NCBI RefSeq assembly: GCF_001989995.2
Contig: NZ_JAHGUP010000076.1
Span: forward strand, 1-53,639
Source: Vibrio anguillarum
Lineage (GTDB): Bacteria > Pseudomonadota > Gammaproteobacteria > Enterobacterales > Vibrionaceae
DNA: 53,639 nucleotides
Reading direction: 5' to 3'
The notes beneath the pieces are model-generated. The model was not told where the DNA came from and searched no databases. It saw only the letters and a program-made list of their open reading frames with translations. Below are positions 29,361-39,952 of the stretch, piece by piece. The translations under genes and the position numbers were made by a program. Positions within the stretch are counted from its first letter, which is position 1; each line of letters starts with the position of its first letter.

Positions 29361-29841
29361 TCTTATTGCTTGTTTAGCGATTTCTGGTCACGCATTGGCA
29401 TTGTCCACCGATAATGCTCAACCGGTTTACATCGATTCTGACAGCCAACAGCTCGACATGAAAAGCAACAAAGTGACTTTCCTTGGTGATGTCAAACTCA
29501 AACAAGGCAGTATCAGTATCAACGCCGACAAAGTGATTGTAACCCGTGATGCAAAAGATGGCTCCATTCAAGAAATTGAAGGATATGGCAACCTCGCCAC
29601 TTTTTCGCAATTAACCGATGATGGCAAAACCTTGTATGGTGAGGCGAAAGAGCTCTATTACAAATTGGCCGATGATCAGTTGACGATGATCGATCAAGCC
29701 ATGTTGTCACAAGATGATAGCATCATCCGTGGTACGAAAATTCGCTACAAAATTTCGTCACAGAAGCTGATGGCTGATGGTAACTCTAACGAGCGAGTAT
29801 CGACCGTGCTTCAACCGCAAGCCACTACGACACAAGAATAA
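29341..29841 (+). CDS. lptA: Periplasmic LPS bridge protein LptA
   Basis: 166-aa periplasmic protein that polymerises head-to-tail into the LPS bridge. A signal peptide (about 1-20, [13 protein letters not shown]) precedes the OstA/LptA jellyroll (about 30-150). I chose ATG 29341 after AAGGTAG because the predicted signal peptide starts there; an upstream in-frame ATG at 29296 would spoil it. It overlaps lptC by 20 nt and precedes lptB by 2 bp. Confidence 0.94.
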   Translation: MKLSHLSLIACLAISGHALALSTDNAQPVYIDSDSQQLDMKSNKVTFLGDVKLKQGSISINADKVIVTRDAKDGSIQEIEGYGNLATFSQLTDDGKTLYGEAKELYYKLADDQLTMIDQAMLSQDDSIIRGTKIRYKISSQKLMADGNSNERVSTVLQPQATTTQE

Positions 29842-29843
29842 TT

Positions 29844-30569
29844 ATGGCCATACTTAAAGCAGAACATTTAGCGAAAAGCTATAAAAAACGCAAAGTCGTC
29901 TCTGACGTCAGCTTGCAAGTAGAATCGGGGCAGATTGTTGGCTTACTCGGCCCTAACGGCGCAGGAAAAACCACATCGTTTTACATGATCGTCGGCCTTG
30001 TCGCTCGTGATGAAGGTAAGATCAGCATTGATGATCACGACATCAGCATTTTACCCATGCACAGTCGCTCACGCTTAGGGATCGGCTACTTACCTCAAGA
30101 AGCGTCTATTTTCCGAAAATTATCGGTCGAAGATAACATCATGGCGGTACTTGAAACCCGTGAATCGATGACCCGTGAAGAGCGCCAAGATAAACTCGAA
30201 GATCTACTAGAAGAATTTCACATTCAACATATCCGCCATAGTGCGGGAATGGCGCTATCGGGTGGTGAACGTCGCCGAGTTGAAATTGCCCGCGCTCTTG
30301 CCGCAAACCCACAATTTATTTTGCTTGATGAACCCTTTGCAGGGGTCGATCCCATTTCCGTTATCGACATTAAAAAGATCATCCAACACCTGCGAGATCG
30401 TGGCTTAGGCGTTTTAATCACAGACCACAACGTTCGAGAAACATTGGACGTCTGTGAAAAAGCCTATATTGTAAGCCAGGGTCGTTTGATCGCAGAAGGT
30501 ACACCACATGACGTGCTCAATAATGAAGAGGTAAAACAAGTTTATCTCGGTGAACAATTCCGTCTATGA
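29844..30569 (+). CDS. lptB: LPS export ATPase LptB
   Basis: 241-aa ABC ATPase that powers LptFG (encoded at the left end of the window). Walker [10 protein letters not shown] is near 36-44, the signature [15 protein letters not shown] near 136-150 and Walker B FILLDEP near 158. 241 aa equals E. coli LptB. ATG 29844. No terminator is seen before rpoN, 51 bp downstream. Confidence 0.96.
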   Translation: MAILKAEHLAKSYKKRKVVSDVSLQVESGQIVGLLGPNGAGKTTSFYMIVGLVARDEGKISIDDHDISILPMHSRSRLGIGYLPQEASIFRKLSVEDNIMAVLETRESMTREERQDKLEDLLEEFHIQHIRHSAGMALSGGERRRVEIARALAANPQFILLDEPFAGVDPISVIDIKKIIQHLRDRGLGVLITDHNVRETLDVCEKAYIVSQGRLIAEGTPHDVLNNEEVKQVYLGEQFRL

Positions 30570-30620
30570 TTAAGTAGAGAGTGACATCAATTCTAAAAAT
30601 AATAAGGTAACTGGCACTGA

Positions 30621-32081
30621 ATGAAACCCTCATTACAACTGAAGCTCGGCCAACAATTAGCGATGACACCGCAGTTACAACAAGCCATTCGTTTGTTGCA
30701 ACTCTCCACATTGGAACTCCAGCAAGAGATCCAAGAGGCTCTAGAGTCTAATCCATTATTGGATGTTGAAGAGGCCTATGAAGAGAATGCCACCGCCGAT
30801 GTTCATAGCATCAATGAGGAAAAAGAAGCCAGTGCTGAGGTGTTAGATATTGAGCCACAAGACAGCTCTGACTTAATTGAAAAATCCGAAATCAGCAGCG
30901 AGCTTGAGATCGACACCACATGGGATGATGTCTACAGCGCGAACACAGGCAGCACAGGGATCGCCCTTGATGATGACATGCCCGTGTACCAAGGTGAAAC
31001 AACGCAAACCCTGCAAGATTATCTACTGTGGCAATTAGATCTCACACCGTTTAGCGACACCGACCGCAGCATTGCTCTTGCCTTGATTGACGCCATCGAT
31101 GACTACGGTTATCTCACCGTTTCTTTGGATGATATTTTAGAAAGCTTTGCCGATGAAAATATTGAGCTTGATGAAATTGAAGCCGTTCGTAAACGTGTTC
31201 AGCAGTTTGATCCCCTCGGTGTGGCTTCAGTCAACCTTCAAGACTGCCTGCTTTTACAATTAGCGACCTACCCTGCCAGTACCCCTTGGTTAGAAGAAGC
31301 TAAACAGCTGCTGATCCAACACATTGATCTGCTCGGCAACCGTGACTACAAGTTGATCATCAAAGAAACCAAGTTAAAAGAAGAAGATCTGCGAGAGGTA
31401 TTGCAGCTCATCCAACAACTTGACCCAAGACCGGGAAATAACATTTCAACCGAGCATGCCGAATACGTTGTGCCTGACGTGTCTGTTTACAAAGATCACG
31501 GCAAATGGGTGGTCACAATAAACCCCGACAGCGTACCAAAACTTAAAATAAATCAACAATATGCAGCATTAGGCAAAGGTAACAGTGCCGATAGCAACTA
31601 CATTCGCAGCAATTTGCAAGAAGCAAAATGGCTTATTAAGAGTTTAGAAAGTAGAAACGAGACACTGCTCAAAGTTGCCAAGTGTATTGTTGAACATCAA
31701 CGTGATTTCTTTGAGTATGGTGAAGAGGCGATGAAGCCAATGGTACTCAATGACGTTGCTTTAGCGGTAGAAATGCATGAATCCACCATATCAAGGGTGA
31801 CAACGCAGAAGTACATGCATACTCCGCGTGGTATTTTCGAATTGAAATACTTCTTCTCCAGCCATGTCAGTACCGACAGCGGGGGAGAGTGTTCATCGAC
31901 TGCAATACGAGCACTGATTAAAAAACTGGTTTCCGCTGAAAATACAGCCAAACCATTAAGTGACAGTAAAATTGCAGATCTACTGGCTGACCAAGGGATT
32001 CAGGTAGCTAGACGGACGATAGCTAAATACCGTGAATCGTTGGGCATTGCTCCATCGAGTCAGCGCAAACGCCTACTGTAA
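30621..32081 (+). CDS. rpoN: RNA polymerase sigma-54 factor
   Basis: Sigma-54, which directs RNA polymerase to -24/-12 promoters and needs AAA+ activators. In Vibrio this class controls flagella, nitrogen use and quorum-sensing outputs. The 486-aa protein has the Gln/Leu-rich region I (about 1-50), an acidic region II (about 60-120), the core-binding region, an HTH, and the RpoN box [10 protein letters not shown] at 463-472. ATG 30621 follows AAGGTAACTGGC. hpf follows 25 bp after its stop, the usual order. Confidence 0.97.
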   Translation: MKPSLQLKLGQQLAMTPQLQQAIRLLQLSTLELQQEIQEALESNPLLDVEEAYEENATADVHSINEEKEASAEVLDIEPQDSSDLIEKSEISSELEIDTTWDDVYSANTGSTGIALDDDMPVYQGETTQTLQDYLLWQLDLTPFSDTDRSIALALIDAIDDYGYLTVSLDDILESFADENIELDEIEAVRKRVQQFDPLGVASVNLQDCLLLQLATYPASTPWLEEAKQLLIQHIDLLGNRDYKLIIKETKLKEEDLREVLQLIQQLDPRPGNNISTEHAEYVVPDVSVYKDHGKWVVTINPDSVPKLKINQQYAALGKGNSADSNYIRSNLQEAKWLIKSLESRNETLLKVAKCIVEHQRDFFEYGEEAMKPMVLNDVALAVEMHESTISRVTTQKYMHTPRGIFELKYFFSSHVSTDSGGECSSTAIRALIKKLVSAENTAKPLSDSKIADLLADQGIQVARRTIAKYRESLGIAPSSQRKRLL

Positions 32082-32106
32082 GGCACAAAACAGAGAAGGA
32101 AAGTCT

Positions 32107-32394
32107 ATGCAAATCAACATTAATGCCCATCACATTGATCTGACCGATTCAATGCAAGACTATGTAAACTCGAAGTTTCAAAAACTTGAGCGATTTTTTG
32201 ACCATATCAATAACGTACAGGTTGTTTTACGTGTTGAAAAAGTACAACAGATCGCTGAAGCTACGCTCCACATAAATCAAGGTGATATCCACGCCGTGGC
32301 CGACAATGAAAATATGTATGCTGCCATTGACAGTTTAGTGGATAAACTCGTAAGACAACTCAACAAGCATAAAGAAAAGCTAAGTAGTCATTAA
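32107..32394 (+). CDS. hpf: Short ribosome hibernation promoting factor
   Basis: 95-aa short-form HPF/RaiA-family protein that binds 30S and promotes 100S ribosome dimers in stationary phase. The core (MQININAHHIDLTDSM, then FDHINNVQVVLRVEK and the HAVADNENMYAAIDSL stretch) is typical. I chose ATG 32107 after GAAGGAAAG; the frame extends back into rpoN, but those codons are not family-like. The stop is 2 bp before ptsN. Confidence 0.94.
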   Translation: MQININAHHIDLTDSMQDYVNSKFQKLERFFDHINNVQVVLRVEKVQQIAEATLHINQGDIHAVADNENMYAAIDSLVDKLVRQLNKHKEKLSSH

Positions 32395-32396
32395 TC

Positions 32397-32843
32397 ATGC
32401 AATTAAGCGAAGTACTCTCATTGGACTGCACGAAAAGTGCGGTCCAATGCACCAGTAAAAAAAGAGCCCTAGAAATCATTAGCGAAATCGCTGCTGAGTA
32501 TTCAGGTCAAAATTCCACCGAGCTGTTTGAATGCATGCTCAGCCGAGAAAAAATGGGCAGTACTGGTATTGGTAATGGCATCGCCATTCCTCATGCAAGA
32601 ATGACCAACAGTGATCGTGCCATTGCCGTTTTGCTGCAGTGTGAAGAACCGATTGAGTTTGATGCCATTGATAATCGACCTGTCGATCTACTGTTTGCGT
32701 TGCTCGTTCCTGAAGAGCAGTGCAAAGAGCATTTAAAAACGCTCGCTTGTATGGCCGAGCGCCTCAATGACAAACAAGTTTTAAAACAGCTTCGAAGTGC
32801 ACAAAGCGATCAAGAGCTGTACGACATCATGACTAACCAATAA
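32397..32843 (+). CDS. ptsN: Nitrogen-PTS EIIA protein PtsN
   Basis: 148-aa EIIA-Ntr domain protein, phosphorylated by NPr. It acts as a regulator (potassium uptake, phosphate sensing and others in relatives) rather than in sugar import. The phosphorylation site is His66 in [11 protein letters not shown] 32397. It sits in the rpoN-hpf-ptsN-rapZ-ptsO block with 16 bp to rapZ. Confidence 0.95.
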   Translation: MQLSEVLSLDCTKSAVQCTSKKRALEIISEIAAEYSGQNSTELFECMLSREKMGSTGIGNGIAIPHARMTNSDRAIAVLLQCEEPIEFDAIDNRPVDLLFALLVPEEQCKEHLKTLACMAERLNDKQVLKQLRSAQSDQELYDIMTNQ

Positions 32844-32859
32844 CCACCGAGCCGAAACT

Positions 32860-33717
32860 ATGCGTTTAATCGTTGTGAGTGGTCAATCAGGCGCAGGGAA
32901 AAGCGTTGCTTTACGAGTACTGGAGGATCTCGGCTACTATTGTGTCGATAACCTTCCCGTCAACTTGTTGGATGCGTTTATTCAATCAGTCCAAGGCAGC
33001 AAACAAAATGTCGCGGTGAGTATTGATATCCGTAACTTGCCCCAGGAGCCTAGTTTGGTTGCGGATGTTTTAGAGCAGCTAAAACAGAATAACGACGTTA
33101 GTGTGCTGTTTCTCGATGCCAGTAAAGAGACACTACTCAAGCGCTACAGCGAAACGCGTCGTATCCATCCTCTCTCATTAAACGCCGATAAACCTTCGCT
33201 TGCGCAAGCGATTGAATTGGAAAAGTCGCTGCTTGCGCCGCTCAAAGAGCAAGCCGATTTAGTGCTCGATAGCAGTAATCAATCGTTGCATGAGTTGAGC
33301 GAAACCGTACGCATGCGAATTGAAGGACGTGAGCGCAAAGATCTGGTGATGGTCTTTCAGTCTTTTGGCTTCAAATATGGACTACCCAGCGATGCAGACT
33401 ACGTGTTTGATGTGCGTTTTTTACCCAACCCACATTGGGAACCCGATCTTCGCCCATTAACTGGCCTGGATGCACCAATTAAGTCGTTTCTTGAACGCCA
33501 TAGTGAAGTAATTGAACTTAAACAACAAATTCAAAAGTTTGTTGAATACTGGCTACCGATGCTCGAAAAAAACAACCGCAGTTATCTCACAATTGCGATT
33601 GGTTGCACCGGTGGTAAGCACCGCTCCGTTTACCTGACTCAACAGCTTGGCGAGTACTTTGCTCAATTAGGTCACCAAGTACAGATACGCCATACATCAT
33701 TAGAAAAACAGCAATAG
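32860..33717 (+). CDS. rapZ: RNase adapter protein RapZ
   Basis: 285-aa protein with an N-terminal P-loop domain (Walker A GQSGAGKS at 8-15) and a C-terminal sugar/RNA-binding domain with the conserved [11 protein letters not shown] near 247. In E. coli it delivers the sRNA GlmZ to RNase E and so tunes GlmS and amino-sugar supply. Whether the same sRNA circuit works in this organism is not shown by the window. ATG 32860. Confidence 0.94.
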   Translation: MRLIVVSGQSGAGKSVALRVLEDLGYYCVDNLPVNLLDAFIQSVQGSKQNVAVSIDIRNLPQEPSLVADVLEQLKQNNDVSVLFLDASKETLLKRYSETRRIHPLSLNADKPSLAQAIELEKSLLAPLKEQADLVLDSSNQSLHELSETVRMRIEGRERKDLVMVFQSFGFKYGLPSDADYVFDVRFLPNPHWEPDLRPLTGLDAPIKSFLERHSEVIELKQQIQKFVEYWLPMLEKNNRSYLTIAIGCTGGKHRSVYLTQQLGEYFAQLGHQVQIRHTSLEKQQ

Positions 33718-33727
33718 GAGCGATGGT

Positions 33728-34006
33728 ATGCCACTATTAAGTAAAACGGTTTTAATCCAAAATCGCTTGGGCCTTCATGCTCGTGCAGCCGTTAAGCTGG
33801 TTGAACTGTCGCAATCTTTTGATGCGGTGGTCACCATTCAAAGTGAAGAAGGAAAAGAAGCCACTGCAGATAGTGTAATGGGTTTATTGATGCTCGAATC
33901 CGCACAAGGTCAATACATCACCATCAATGCTGAAGGCTCACAAGCAGAGCCTGCTTTGCAAGCGGTTAGTTCGCTGATTGAACATAAATTCGATGAAGAC
34001 GAGTAA
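33728..34006 (+). CDS. ptsO: Nitrogen-PTS phosphocarrier NPr
   Basis: 92-aa HPr-like carrier that passes phosphate from EI-Ntr (PtsP) to PtsN. The active-site His17 is in LGLHARAA. The start is ATG 33728, after TAGGAGCG. It is the last gene of the rpoN block. The gap to mgtE (151 bp) has no clear terminator. Confidence 0.93.
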   Translation: MPLLSKTVLIQNRLGLHARAAVKLVELSQSFDAVVTIQSEEGKEATADSVMGLLMLESAQGQYITINAEGSQAEPALQAVSSLIEHKFDEDE

Positions 34007-34157
34007 GCACAAGGCTTACACTCCACTCTCCCACAGACAGCGCATGCGCGCCCCTGATAGTCAAAATAAATTCAGTGCTTAATAAGAACTTATTAAATAA
34101 GGCCTAGAATTAAGTTACTATTCAACACATTGTAAGAATCCTAAGTAGGGGGAAACC

Positions 34158-35513
34158 ATGGCCGAGCAAATTGAATTTGATCAAGCTCACCTAACCCTCC
34201 AAGAAGTCAGCGAAGCTTTAGAAAATGGTCGTTTTGTCCATGTCCGTCGCCAATTGCAGGACATGGAGCCAGAAGATATTGCTCACCTCTTAGAAGCCTC
34301 TCCACGTAAAAGCCGGGAGGTGTTATGGCAACTCACCGACCCAGAAGACTACGGTGAAATCCTTGATGAGCTCAACGAAGACGTCAAAGATGCCCTAGTT
34401 TCCAAAATGGCACCCGAAAAACTTGCAGAAGCGACCGAAGGCATGGACACCGATGACGTGGCCTATGTACTGCGTAGCTTGCCAGATGACGTGTCACGCG
34501 AAGTGCTTTCGCAGATGGACAGCGCTGATCGCCAGCGCGTTGAAACCGCACTCTCCTATTCAGAGGAAACAGCCGGCGGGATCATGAATACCGACGTGAT
34601 CACCATTCGTGGTGATGTTGATATTGACGTGGTTTTACGCTATTTACGCATGCGCGGCGATCTGCCCGAAGCAACCGATGCACTTTACGTGATTGACGAT
34701 GAAAGTAAGCTGATTGGGCATCTCTCACTCACCACCTTGCTGACCACGCAACCGGATATTCCAGTAAGTGAAGTCATGGATGATGCCGATGAGGCGATTT
34801 TGGTCACCACCAGCGACTCAGATGTTGCCAGCCTGTTTGAACGTCGCAACTGGGTGTCCGCGCCTGTGGTGGATGAAAACCAGCACTTGGTCGGTCGGAT
34901 CACCATTGATGACGTCGTTGACATCATTCGTGAAGATGCCGAACACTCAATGATGAGCATGGCTGGTATGAACGATGACGAAGATACCTTTGCTCCGGTA
35001 GTCAAATCCGCACGTAAACGGACCATCTGGCTTGGGGCAAATGTTTTGGCCGCCCTCGCCGCAGCCTCTGTTTCTAACATGTTTGAAGCAACACTGGATC
35101 AAATGGCCGCCATTGCCGTGCTAATGACCATAGTGCCCTCAATGGGTGGTGTCGCAGGTAACCAAACCGTGGCCTTGGTCATTCGTGGTTTAGCATTGGG
35201 ACATATCGGTGACAGTAACCAACGCGAATTGCTATTCAAAGAAGCGGCAATCGGTTTTTTAAATGGCATCATGTGGGCTACCATTATTGGCGGCATTGTG
35301 GTGGCATGGAAAGGCAATTGGATGCTTGGCGGCATCATTTCCGCAGCAATGATGGCCAACCTACTCATTGCCGGGATCGCCGGCGTCACCATCCCAATTT
35401 TACTGAAAAAAATGAAAATCGACCCGGCTCTTGCTGGCGGAATGGCGTTAACAACCGTCACCGATGTGGTTGGGCTTTCGGTCTTTCTCGGCTTGGCGAC
35501 CATTTTGATGTAG
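34158..35513 (+). CDS. mgtE: Magnesium transporter MgtE
   Basis: 451-aa homodimeric Mg2+ channel. It has a cytosolic N domain (about 1-135), a pair of CBS domains (about 140-265), a connecting helix and five C-terminal membrane helices (about 285-450). The pore-lining Asp of MALTTVTDVVG is present near residue 435. ATG 34158 follows AGGGGGAAACC. It is encoded apart from the Nramp-like gene. No M-box-like leader is evident in the 151 bp upstream. Confidence 0.94.
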   Translation: MAEQIEFDQAHLTLQEVSEALENGRFVHVRRQLQDMEPEDIAHLLEASPRKSREVLWQLTDPEDYGEILDELNEDVKDALVSKMAPEKLAEATEGMDTDDVAYVLRSLPDDVSREVLSQMDSADRQRVETALSYSEETAGGIMNTDVITIRGDVDIDVVLRYLRMRGDLPEATDALYVIDDESKLIGHLSLTTLLTTQPDIPVSEVMDDADEAILVTTSDSDVASLFERRNWVSAPVVDENQHLVGRITIDDVVDIIREDAEHSMMSMAGMNDDEDTFAPVVKSARKRTIWLGANVLAALAAASVSNMFEATLDQMAAIAVLMTIVPSMGGVAGNQTVALVIRGLALGHIGDSNQRELLFKEAAIGFLNGIMWATIIGGIVVAWKGNWMLGGIISAAMMANLLIAGIAGVTIPILLKKMKIDPALAGGMALTTVTDVVGLSVFLGLATILM

Positions 35514-35560
35514 CCATATTTTGATGTAACCCTATAGTGATACATACTCAAACCACCCAT

Positions 35561-35594
35561 AAAAAAAGCTTGGTTGTTATACCAAGCTTTTTTA
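35561..35594. terminator. Bidirectional terminator between mgtE and pmbA
   Basis: The stem AAAAAAAGCTTGG / CCAAGCTTTTTTT with an 8-nt loop lies between the convergent genes. A and T tracts flank both arms, so it can terminate both transcripts. Confidence 0.92.
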
Positions 35595-35610
35595 TATTCA
35601 GCTTAAGCGA

Positions 35611-36954
35611 TTATTCGCCCGCAATTTTCATCGATTCAAGTAAAATAGACCCAGTTTGGATTTGCGAGCGTGTTTCGACATCACTCCCTACCGCCACCAT
35701 TTGCTGGAACATATCTTTCAAATTGCCCGCGATAGTAATCTCAGATACAGGGTATTGAATCACACCGTTTTCAACCCAGAAACCAGCGGCGCCACGCGAA
35801 TAATCACCTGTCACTGCATTAACACCTTGGCCCATCACTTCAGTGACTAACAAGCCTGTACCCAACGCTTTGAGCATCTGCTCAAAATTTTGCCCTGTGG
35901 ATTGAACATACCAGTTATGGATGCCACCCGCATGACCAGTTGGAGTCATCTTCATTTTACGAGCGGCATAGCTGCTCAGAAGATAAGTCGAGAGCACGCC
36001 ATCGGTAATGATTTGGCGGTCTTGCGTAAACACCCCTTCACTATCAAATGGGCTTGATGCCAACGCACGTAATACATGGGGTTTTTCGGCAATATTGAAC
36101 CAATCGGGTAAAATTTTCTCGCCTAACTTATCAAGTAAAAAGGAAGATTTACGATACAAGCTGCCACCACTGATCGCCATCACCAAATGGCCAATCAAAC
36201 CTGTCGCTACATCCGCGGCAAACATCACCGGAACTTTGCCCGTCTTCAGTTTTTTTGCATCTAAACGGCTGATGGTTTTTTCTGCGGCTTGTTGCCCGAC
36301 CAGCTCTGGCGACCATAAATCGTCGCGGTGACGAGCAACGGTATAGCTATAATCACGCTCCATCTCACCATTTTTACCCTCACCGATCACGCAGCAGCTA
36401 ATGCTATGACGGCTAGAGGCATAACTCGCGAGTAAACCATGGCTATTACCATACACCTTCACACCGTAATGGCTGTCATAACTTGCGCCATCACTTTGTT
36501 TGATCTTGTTGCTGTAAGCTAACGCTTTCTCTTCTGCAGCAATGGCAATTTTAGCGGCCATGTCCGGGTTAGGTTCATCGGGATGGAAGAGATCTAAATC
36601 AGGAATATTTCGCACCATTAACTCTTTAGGTGCAGGGCCTGCATAAGGATCTTCAGAAGTGTAAAGCGCAATATCAAGCGCTGCAGCGACCGTCTGCGCA
36701 ATTGCTTTTTCACTGAGATCTGACGTCGACGCACTGCCTTTACGTTGCCCACGATACACAGTGATGCCTAATGCCCCATCACTGTTAAATTCTACGTTTT
36801 CAACTTCACACATTCGCGTCGAAACACTCAGGCCGGTACTTTTGGTGATCGCCACTTCGGCAGCATCAGAACTGAGCGCAGCCATCTCTAATGCCTTAGC
36901 AACCGCCGCTTCAAGTTCGATGCGCTGCTGAGCAACTTGTTGTTTTACGTCCAT
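35611..36954 (-). CDS. pmbA: Metalloprotease subunit PmbA (TldE)
   Basis: 447-aa partner of TldD in the heterodimeric TldD/E protease, known for maturing microcin B17 and degrading CcdA in E. coli. Family residues are visible in the N-terminal [17 protein letters not shown] region and the C-terminal [17 protein letters not shown] and [15 protein letters not shown] segments. tldD is not in this window. It is divergent from darP, about 100 bp apart. Confidence 0.95.
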   Translation of the reverse strand: MDVKQQVAQQRIELEAAVAKALEMAALSSDAAEVAITKSTGLSVSTRMCEVENVEFNSDGALGITVYRGQRKGSASTSDLSEKAIAQTVAAALDIALYTSEDPYAGPAPKELMVRNIPDLDLFHPDEPNPDMAAKIAIAAEEKALAYSNKIKQSDGASYDSHYGVKVYGNSHGLLASYASSRHSISCCVIGEGKNGEMERDYSYTVARHRDDLWSPELVGQQAAEKTISRLDAKKLKTGKVPVMFAADVATGLIGHLVMAISGGSLYRKSSFLLDKLGEKILPDWFNIAEKPHVLRALASSPFDSEGVFTQDRQIITDGVLSTYLLSSYAARKMKMTPTGHAGGIHNWYVQSTGQNFEQMLKALGTGLLVTEVMGQGVNAVTGDYSRGAAGFWVENGVIQYPVSEITIAGNLKDMFQQMVAVGSDVETRSQIQTGSILLESMKIAGE

Positions 36955-37053
36955 ATCTCATCAATTATTAGCAAACAATGTCATTAGGATAACAAGAATT
37001 TCGCTTTCTCCCCACGATTCTTGCTAAAATAGCTGACATACATAACTCAATAG

Positions 37054-37590
37054 ATGAAGAAAATGGCGCGTAAGAATCAAAAAGCTCCTTGGGAAGAAGA
37101 AGAGGAGATCATTTGGGTTAGCAAAACCGAAATGAAAAACGACATGACTGAGCTACAAAAACTGGGTGAAGAGCTGGTTGCTCTGAAGCCGTCTCAGTTA
37201 GCAAAAATCCCGATGTCTGAAGATTTGATGGATGCCATCAAAGATGCTCAGCGTTTTAGCATGGAAGCCAGACGCCGCCAACTGCAATACATTGGAAAAA
37301 TGATGCGTACCATCGATGCCGAACCAATTCAAGCGGCATTGGATAAACTGCGTAACAAGCACTCACAAAATACCGCCATGCTGCACAAGCTCGAACAGAT
37401 GCGTGATCGTATTGTGGAGAAAGGTGACAGCGCGATTGAAGATGCGATGGCACTCTATCCAGAGATGGATCGTCAACGTCTGCGCCAATTAGCGCGTCAA
37501 GCAAATAAAGAGAAAGCCAACAGCAAACCACCAAGAGCATCACGAGAGATTTTCCAAGTGCTCAGAGAGCATAACGATAAGTCAGTGTAA
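37054..37590 (+). CDS. darP: Ribosome-associated protein DarP (YjgA)
   Basis: 178-aa helical, highly charged protein. E. coli YjgA/DarP binds late 50S subunit precursors and aids their maturation. The acidic start ([19 protein letters not shown]) and the [13 protein letters not shown] segment near 73-85 are characteristic. Start is ATG 37054, or ATG 37063 three codons later (MARKNQ), which matches some homologues better. A terminator follows at 37616. Confidence 0.92.
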   Translation: MKKMARKNQKAPWEEEEEIIWVSKTEMKNDMTELQKLGEELVALKPSQLAKIPMSEDLMDAIKDAQRFSMEARRRQLQYIGKMMRTIDAEPIQAALDKLRNKHSQNTAMLHKLEQMRDRIVEKGDSAIEDAMALYPEMDRQRLRQLARQANKEKANSKPPRASREIFQVLREHNDKSV

Positions 37591-37615
37591 CCTGTCATAG
37601 TGCTGATTAGACGCA

Positions 37616-37649
37616 AAAACCTCACCTAAACGTGTGAGGTTTTTTTTAT
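37616..37649. terminator. Terminator between darP and thiQ
   Basis: The stem AAAACCTCAC / GTGAGGTTTT is followed by a T run on plus and by A's on the other side. It lies between convergent darP and thiQ and can act in both directions. Confidence 0.9.
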
Positions 37650-38350
37650 TCCCCTGCACGCACAAAATCACTGAGCTGCGCGTCTGCGTGTTGCGCAGAA
37701 AGTGCCTCAATGCGATCACTCACTAACACATGTCCTTGAGCCATAAACGCAAAATGGCTCGCAATCGCTTTGGCATCACTGATGTGGTGCGTCACCATCA
37801 CTACAGTGATCTCTCTTTCTGCGGCTAACTGCTTAACCAAAAGCAGCATCTCTTCTCTGAGCAGCGGATCCAAGGCGGAAAAGGGCTCATCCAGCAGCCA
37901 GATAGGATGTGGTTGTACAAAACAGCGCGCCAGAGCAACTCGTTGACGCTGCCCCCCTGAGAGCTGCTCAGGCAAGCGATCAAGTAGCGCAGCCAAACCC
38001 ACTTGCTGCGCGGCGCACTCCACTAACGCCTTTTGCGAAGTGGTTAATTTCAGCCCCGGATGTAACCCAAGGCTAATATTTTCACGCACAGTGAGATGGG
38101 CAAAAAGATTGTGCTCTTGAAACAGCATCGAAAAAGGACGCAAGTGTGGCTCCTGCCCAAGTAAGGATTGCCCTTGCACTTGGATATCGCCGCTTTTCGG
38201 TGCAATAAAGCCCGCAACTAAGCTCAGTAAAGTTGACTTGCCCGCGCCACTTGGCCCCATCAAAGAGAGAATCGCCCCTCGCGGTACAGAAAGCGAAAAT
38301 TCAAACCACTCCTGTTGATACTCATAATGTACGGCCTTGAGTTCTAACAT
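37646..38350 (-). CDS. thiQ: Thiamine ABC transporter ATPase ThiQ
   Basis: 234-aa ATPase of the thiamine/TPP importer. Walker A GPSGAGKST is near 33-41, the signature LSGGQRQRVALAR near 129-141 and Walker B IWLLDEP near 150. The start codon overlaps the thiP stop by one base (TAATG), so translation is coupled. Last gene of thiBPQ. Confidence 0.94.
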   Translation of the reverse strand: MLELKAVHYEYQQEWFEFSLSVPRGAILSLMGPSGAGKSTLLSLVAGFIAPKSGDIQVQGQSLLGQEPHLRPFSMLFQEHNLFAHLTVRENISLGLHPGLKLTTSQKALVECAAQQVGLAALLDRLPEQLSGGQRQRVALARCFVQPHPIWLLDEPFSALDPLLREEMLLLVKQLAAEREITVVMVTHHISDAKAIASHFAFMAQGHVLVSDRIEALSAQHADAQLSDFVRAGE

Positions 38351-39939
38351 TACTTTACCTTTGAATGTGAGTGAAATAACCGCTCAATGAGGGCAAAACA
38401 CCCCACACTGAGTAGCAACAGCGTAAGAGAAACCACCGCCGCCGCTTGCATTTGGTAACTGCCCAGCAGTTGGAACAGGTAAAGCGGTAAGGTTCTAAAC
38501 TCTTGGCTACCAAATAGAGCAATCGCACTTAAATCCCCCATTGAGAGCAAAAAGCTGATCGCAAAGGCATGCGCTAAGGGTTTACGCAACGCACGCAGCT
38601 CAATCACTTGCAAACGCTGCCACCCTTTAATGCCAAGGCTGGCACATAACCATTGATATTGCTGCGCGATATGCAGCATAGGTTGCGCCAATGTTTTCAA
38701 CACATACGGCAATGCCATTAAGCCATTGACGAAAAAAACCACCCAATACGCTAGGCTAAATGCATCGGTCCAGATACGCAGCAACAGAAAAAGCCCGGTG
38801 CTGATAACAAGCCCTGGCGTGACCAAAATAATCGCGCCAATCAACTCTAGTTGGTCCGCCTTACGGTTGTGCTGCTGCAGGCGACAAGCGCGAGTCGTGA
38901 TGAGTATGGCAACCCCAGCCGAAACAGCAACCACGCTTGCCAATAATGCCACTTGCAGTGAAGCCCAAAGCGCACGCCAGAATTGCTCATCGCTCAAGAC
39001 GTGAAAAAGCTGCGAATTTAAACCGCTCAAGATGACCATCACCAACGGCGGAAGTACTAACAGCAGCGCAAGAAAGATCCACGCGCCGTCCCAAAATTGC
39101 GCTTTTCGATTGTCTCGACTAACCACATAATCACTCGCTTGACGCCCTGTGGTGATGGCTAACGGCTTCGCTAGACGTGAAATGGATAGAGACAGCAGCC
39201 CGCATAACAGCATCTGCCACAGCGCAAGCAGCGCGCCGGCTTGTAAATCAAAATCAAATTTGATCGCCTGATAAATCGCCAGCTCAATCGTGGTAGATTT
39301 AGGCCCGCCGCCAAGTGCCATCACAGTGGCAAAACTGGTAAAACAGAGCATGAACACCAAACCACAGACATGAGAAAGCTGCTGACGCAAACGCGGCCAT
39401 TCAACCCAACGAAATTTGTGCCAATGACTCATGCCAAGATGCGCGCATAACTTATGTTGTTCTGCCGGGATCGACTCTAACGCTTGCAGCAATAAACGGC
39501 TGGCATACGGGAGATTAAAAAACAGATGCGCCAGTAAAATACCGTTTAATCCGTAAATGGAAAACGGCAGTTTGCTATCAAACCACGCGAGCAGCGAGGC
39601 GAGCAGACCGCTATTACCATAAATGGCCAACAAACCAAATACGCCCACCAGCACCGGAAGCACTAAGGTCGTTGCAAACAATTTGATCAGCAGCGCACGT
39701 CCCCAAAATAGACGACGGTAAAGTGCGTGAGCAACAGGAACCGCGAAACCAACACTGAGCAGCATCGACAAGCTGGCTTGGTAAAAACTAAATTGAGTAA
39801 CATGGCGATAATACGGGTCTTGCCATACGTGCATCACATTTAAGCTGGGGGCTTGTAACAGCAACGCCGCTAACGCACTGATGACAAAGGTCGCGACAAG
39901 CATCGCGACCCCAATACCTATTTTAGGAATAGCATTCAA
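38350..39939 (-). CDS. thiP: Thiamine ABC transporter permease ThiP
   Basis: 529-aa inner-membrane permease with about twelve helices in two BPD-type halves, each with an EAA-like loop (near AEQHKLCAHLGMSHWHKFRWVEWP, key residues Glu, Gly and Pro, and IAQQYQWLCASLGIKGWQ). This fused permease is typical of ThiP. It starts 14 bp after thiB on the same strand. Confidence 0.94.
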   Translation of the reverse strand: MNAIPKIGIGVAMLVATFVISALAALLLQAPSLNVMHVWQDPYYRHVTQFSFYQASLSMLLSVGFAVPVAHALYRRLFWGRALLIKLFATTLVLPVLVGVFGLLAIYGNSGLLASLLAWFDSKLPFSIYGLNGILLAHLFFNLPYASRLLLQALESIPAEQHKLCAHLGMSHWHKFRWVEWPRLRQQLSHVCGLVFMLCFTSFATVMALGGGPKSTTIELAIYQAIKFDFDLQAGALLALWQMLLCGLLSLSISRLAKPLAITTGRQASDYVVSRDNRKAQFWDGAWIFLALLLVLPPLVMVILSGLNSQLFHVLSDEQFWRALWASLQVALLASVVAVSAGVAILITTRACRLQQHNRKADQLELIGAIILVTPGLVISTGLFLLLRIWTDAFSLAYWVVFFVNGLMALPYVLKTLAQPMLHIAQQYQWLCASLGIKGWQRLQVIELRALRKPLAHAFAISFLLSMGDLSAIALFGSQEFRTLPLYLFQLLGSYQMQAAAVVSLTLLLLSVGCFALIERLFHSHSKVK

Positions 39940-39952
39940 ACTTTATCGAACC

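Noticed and set aside
34007..34157. Magnesium-sensing (M-box) leader upstream of mgtE
   Set aside because: Only 151 bp separate ptsO and mgtE, and I could not find the conserved M-box core. The gap holds A/T-rich sequence and a normal ribosome site.
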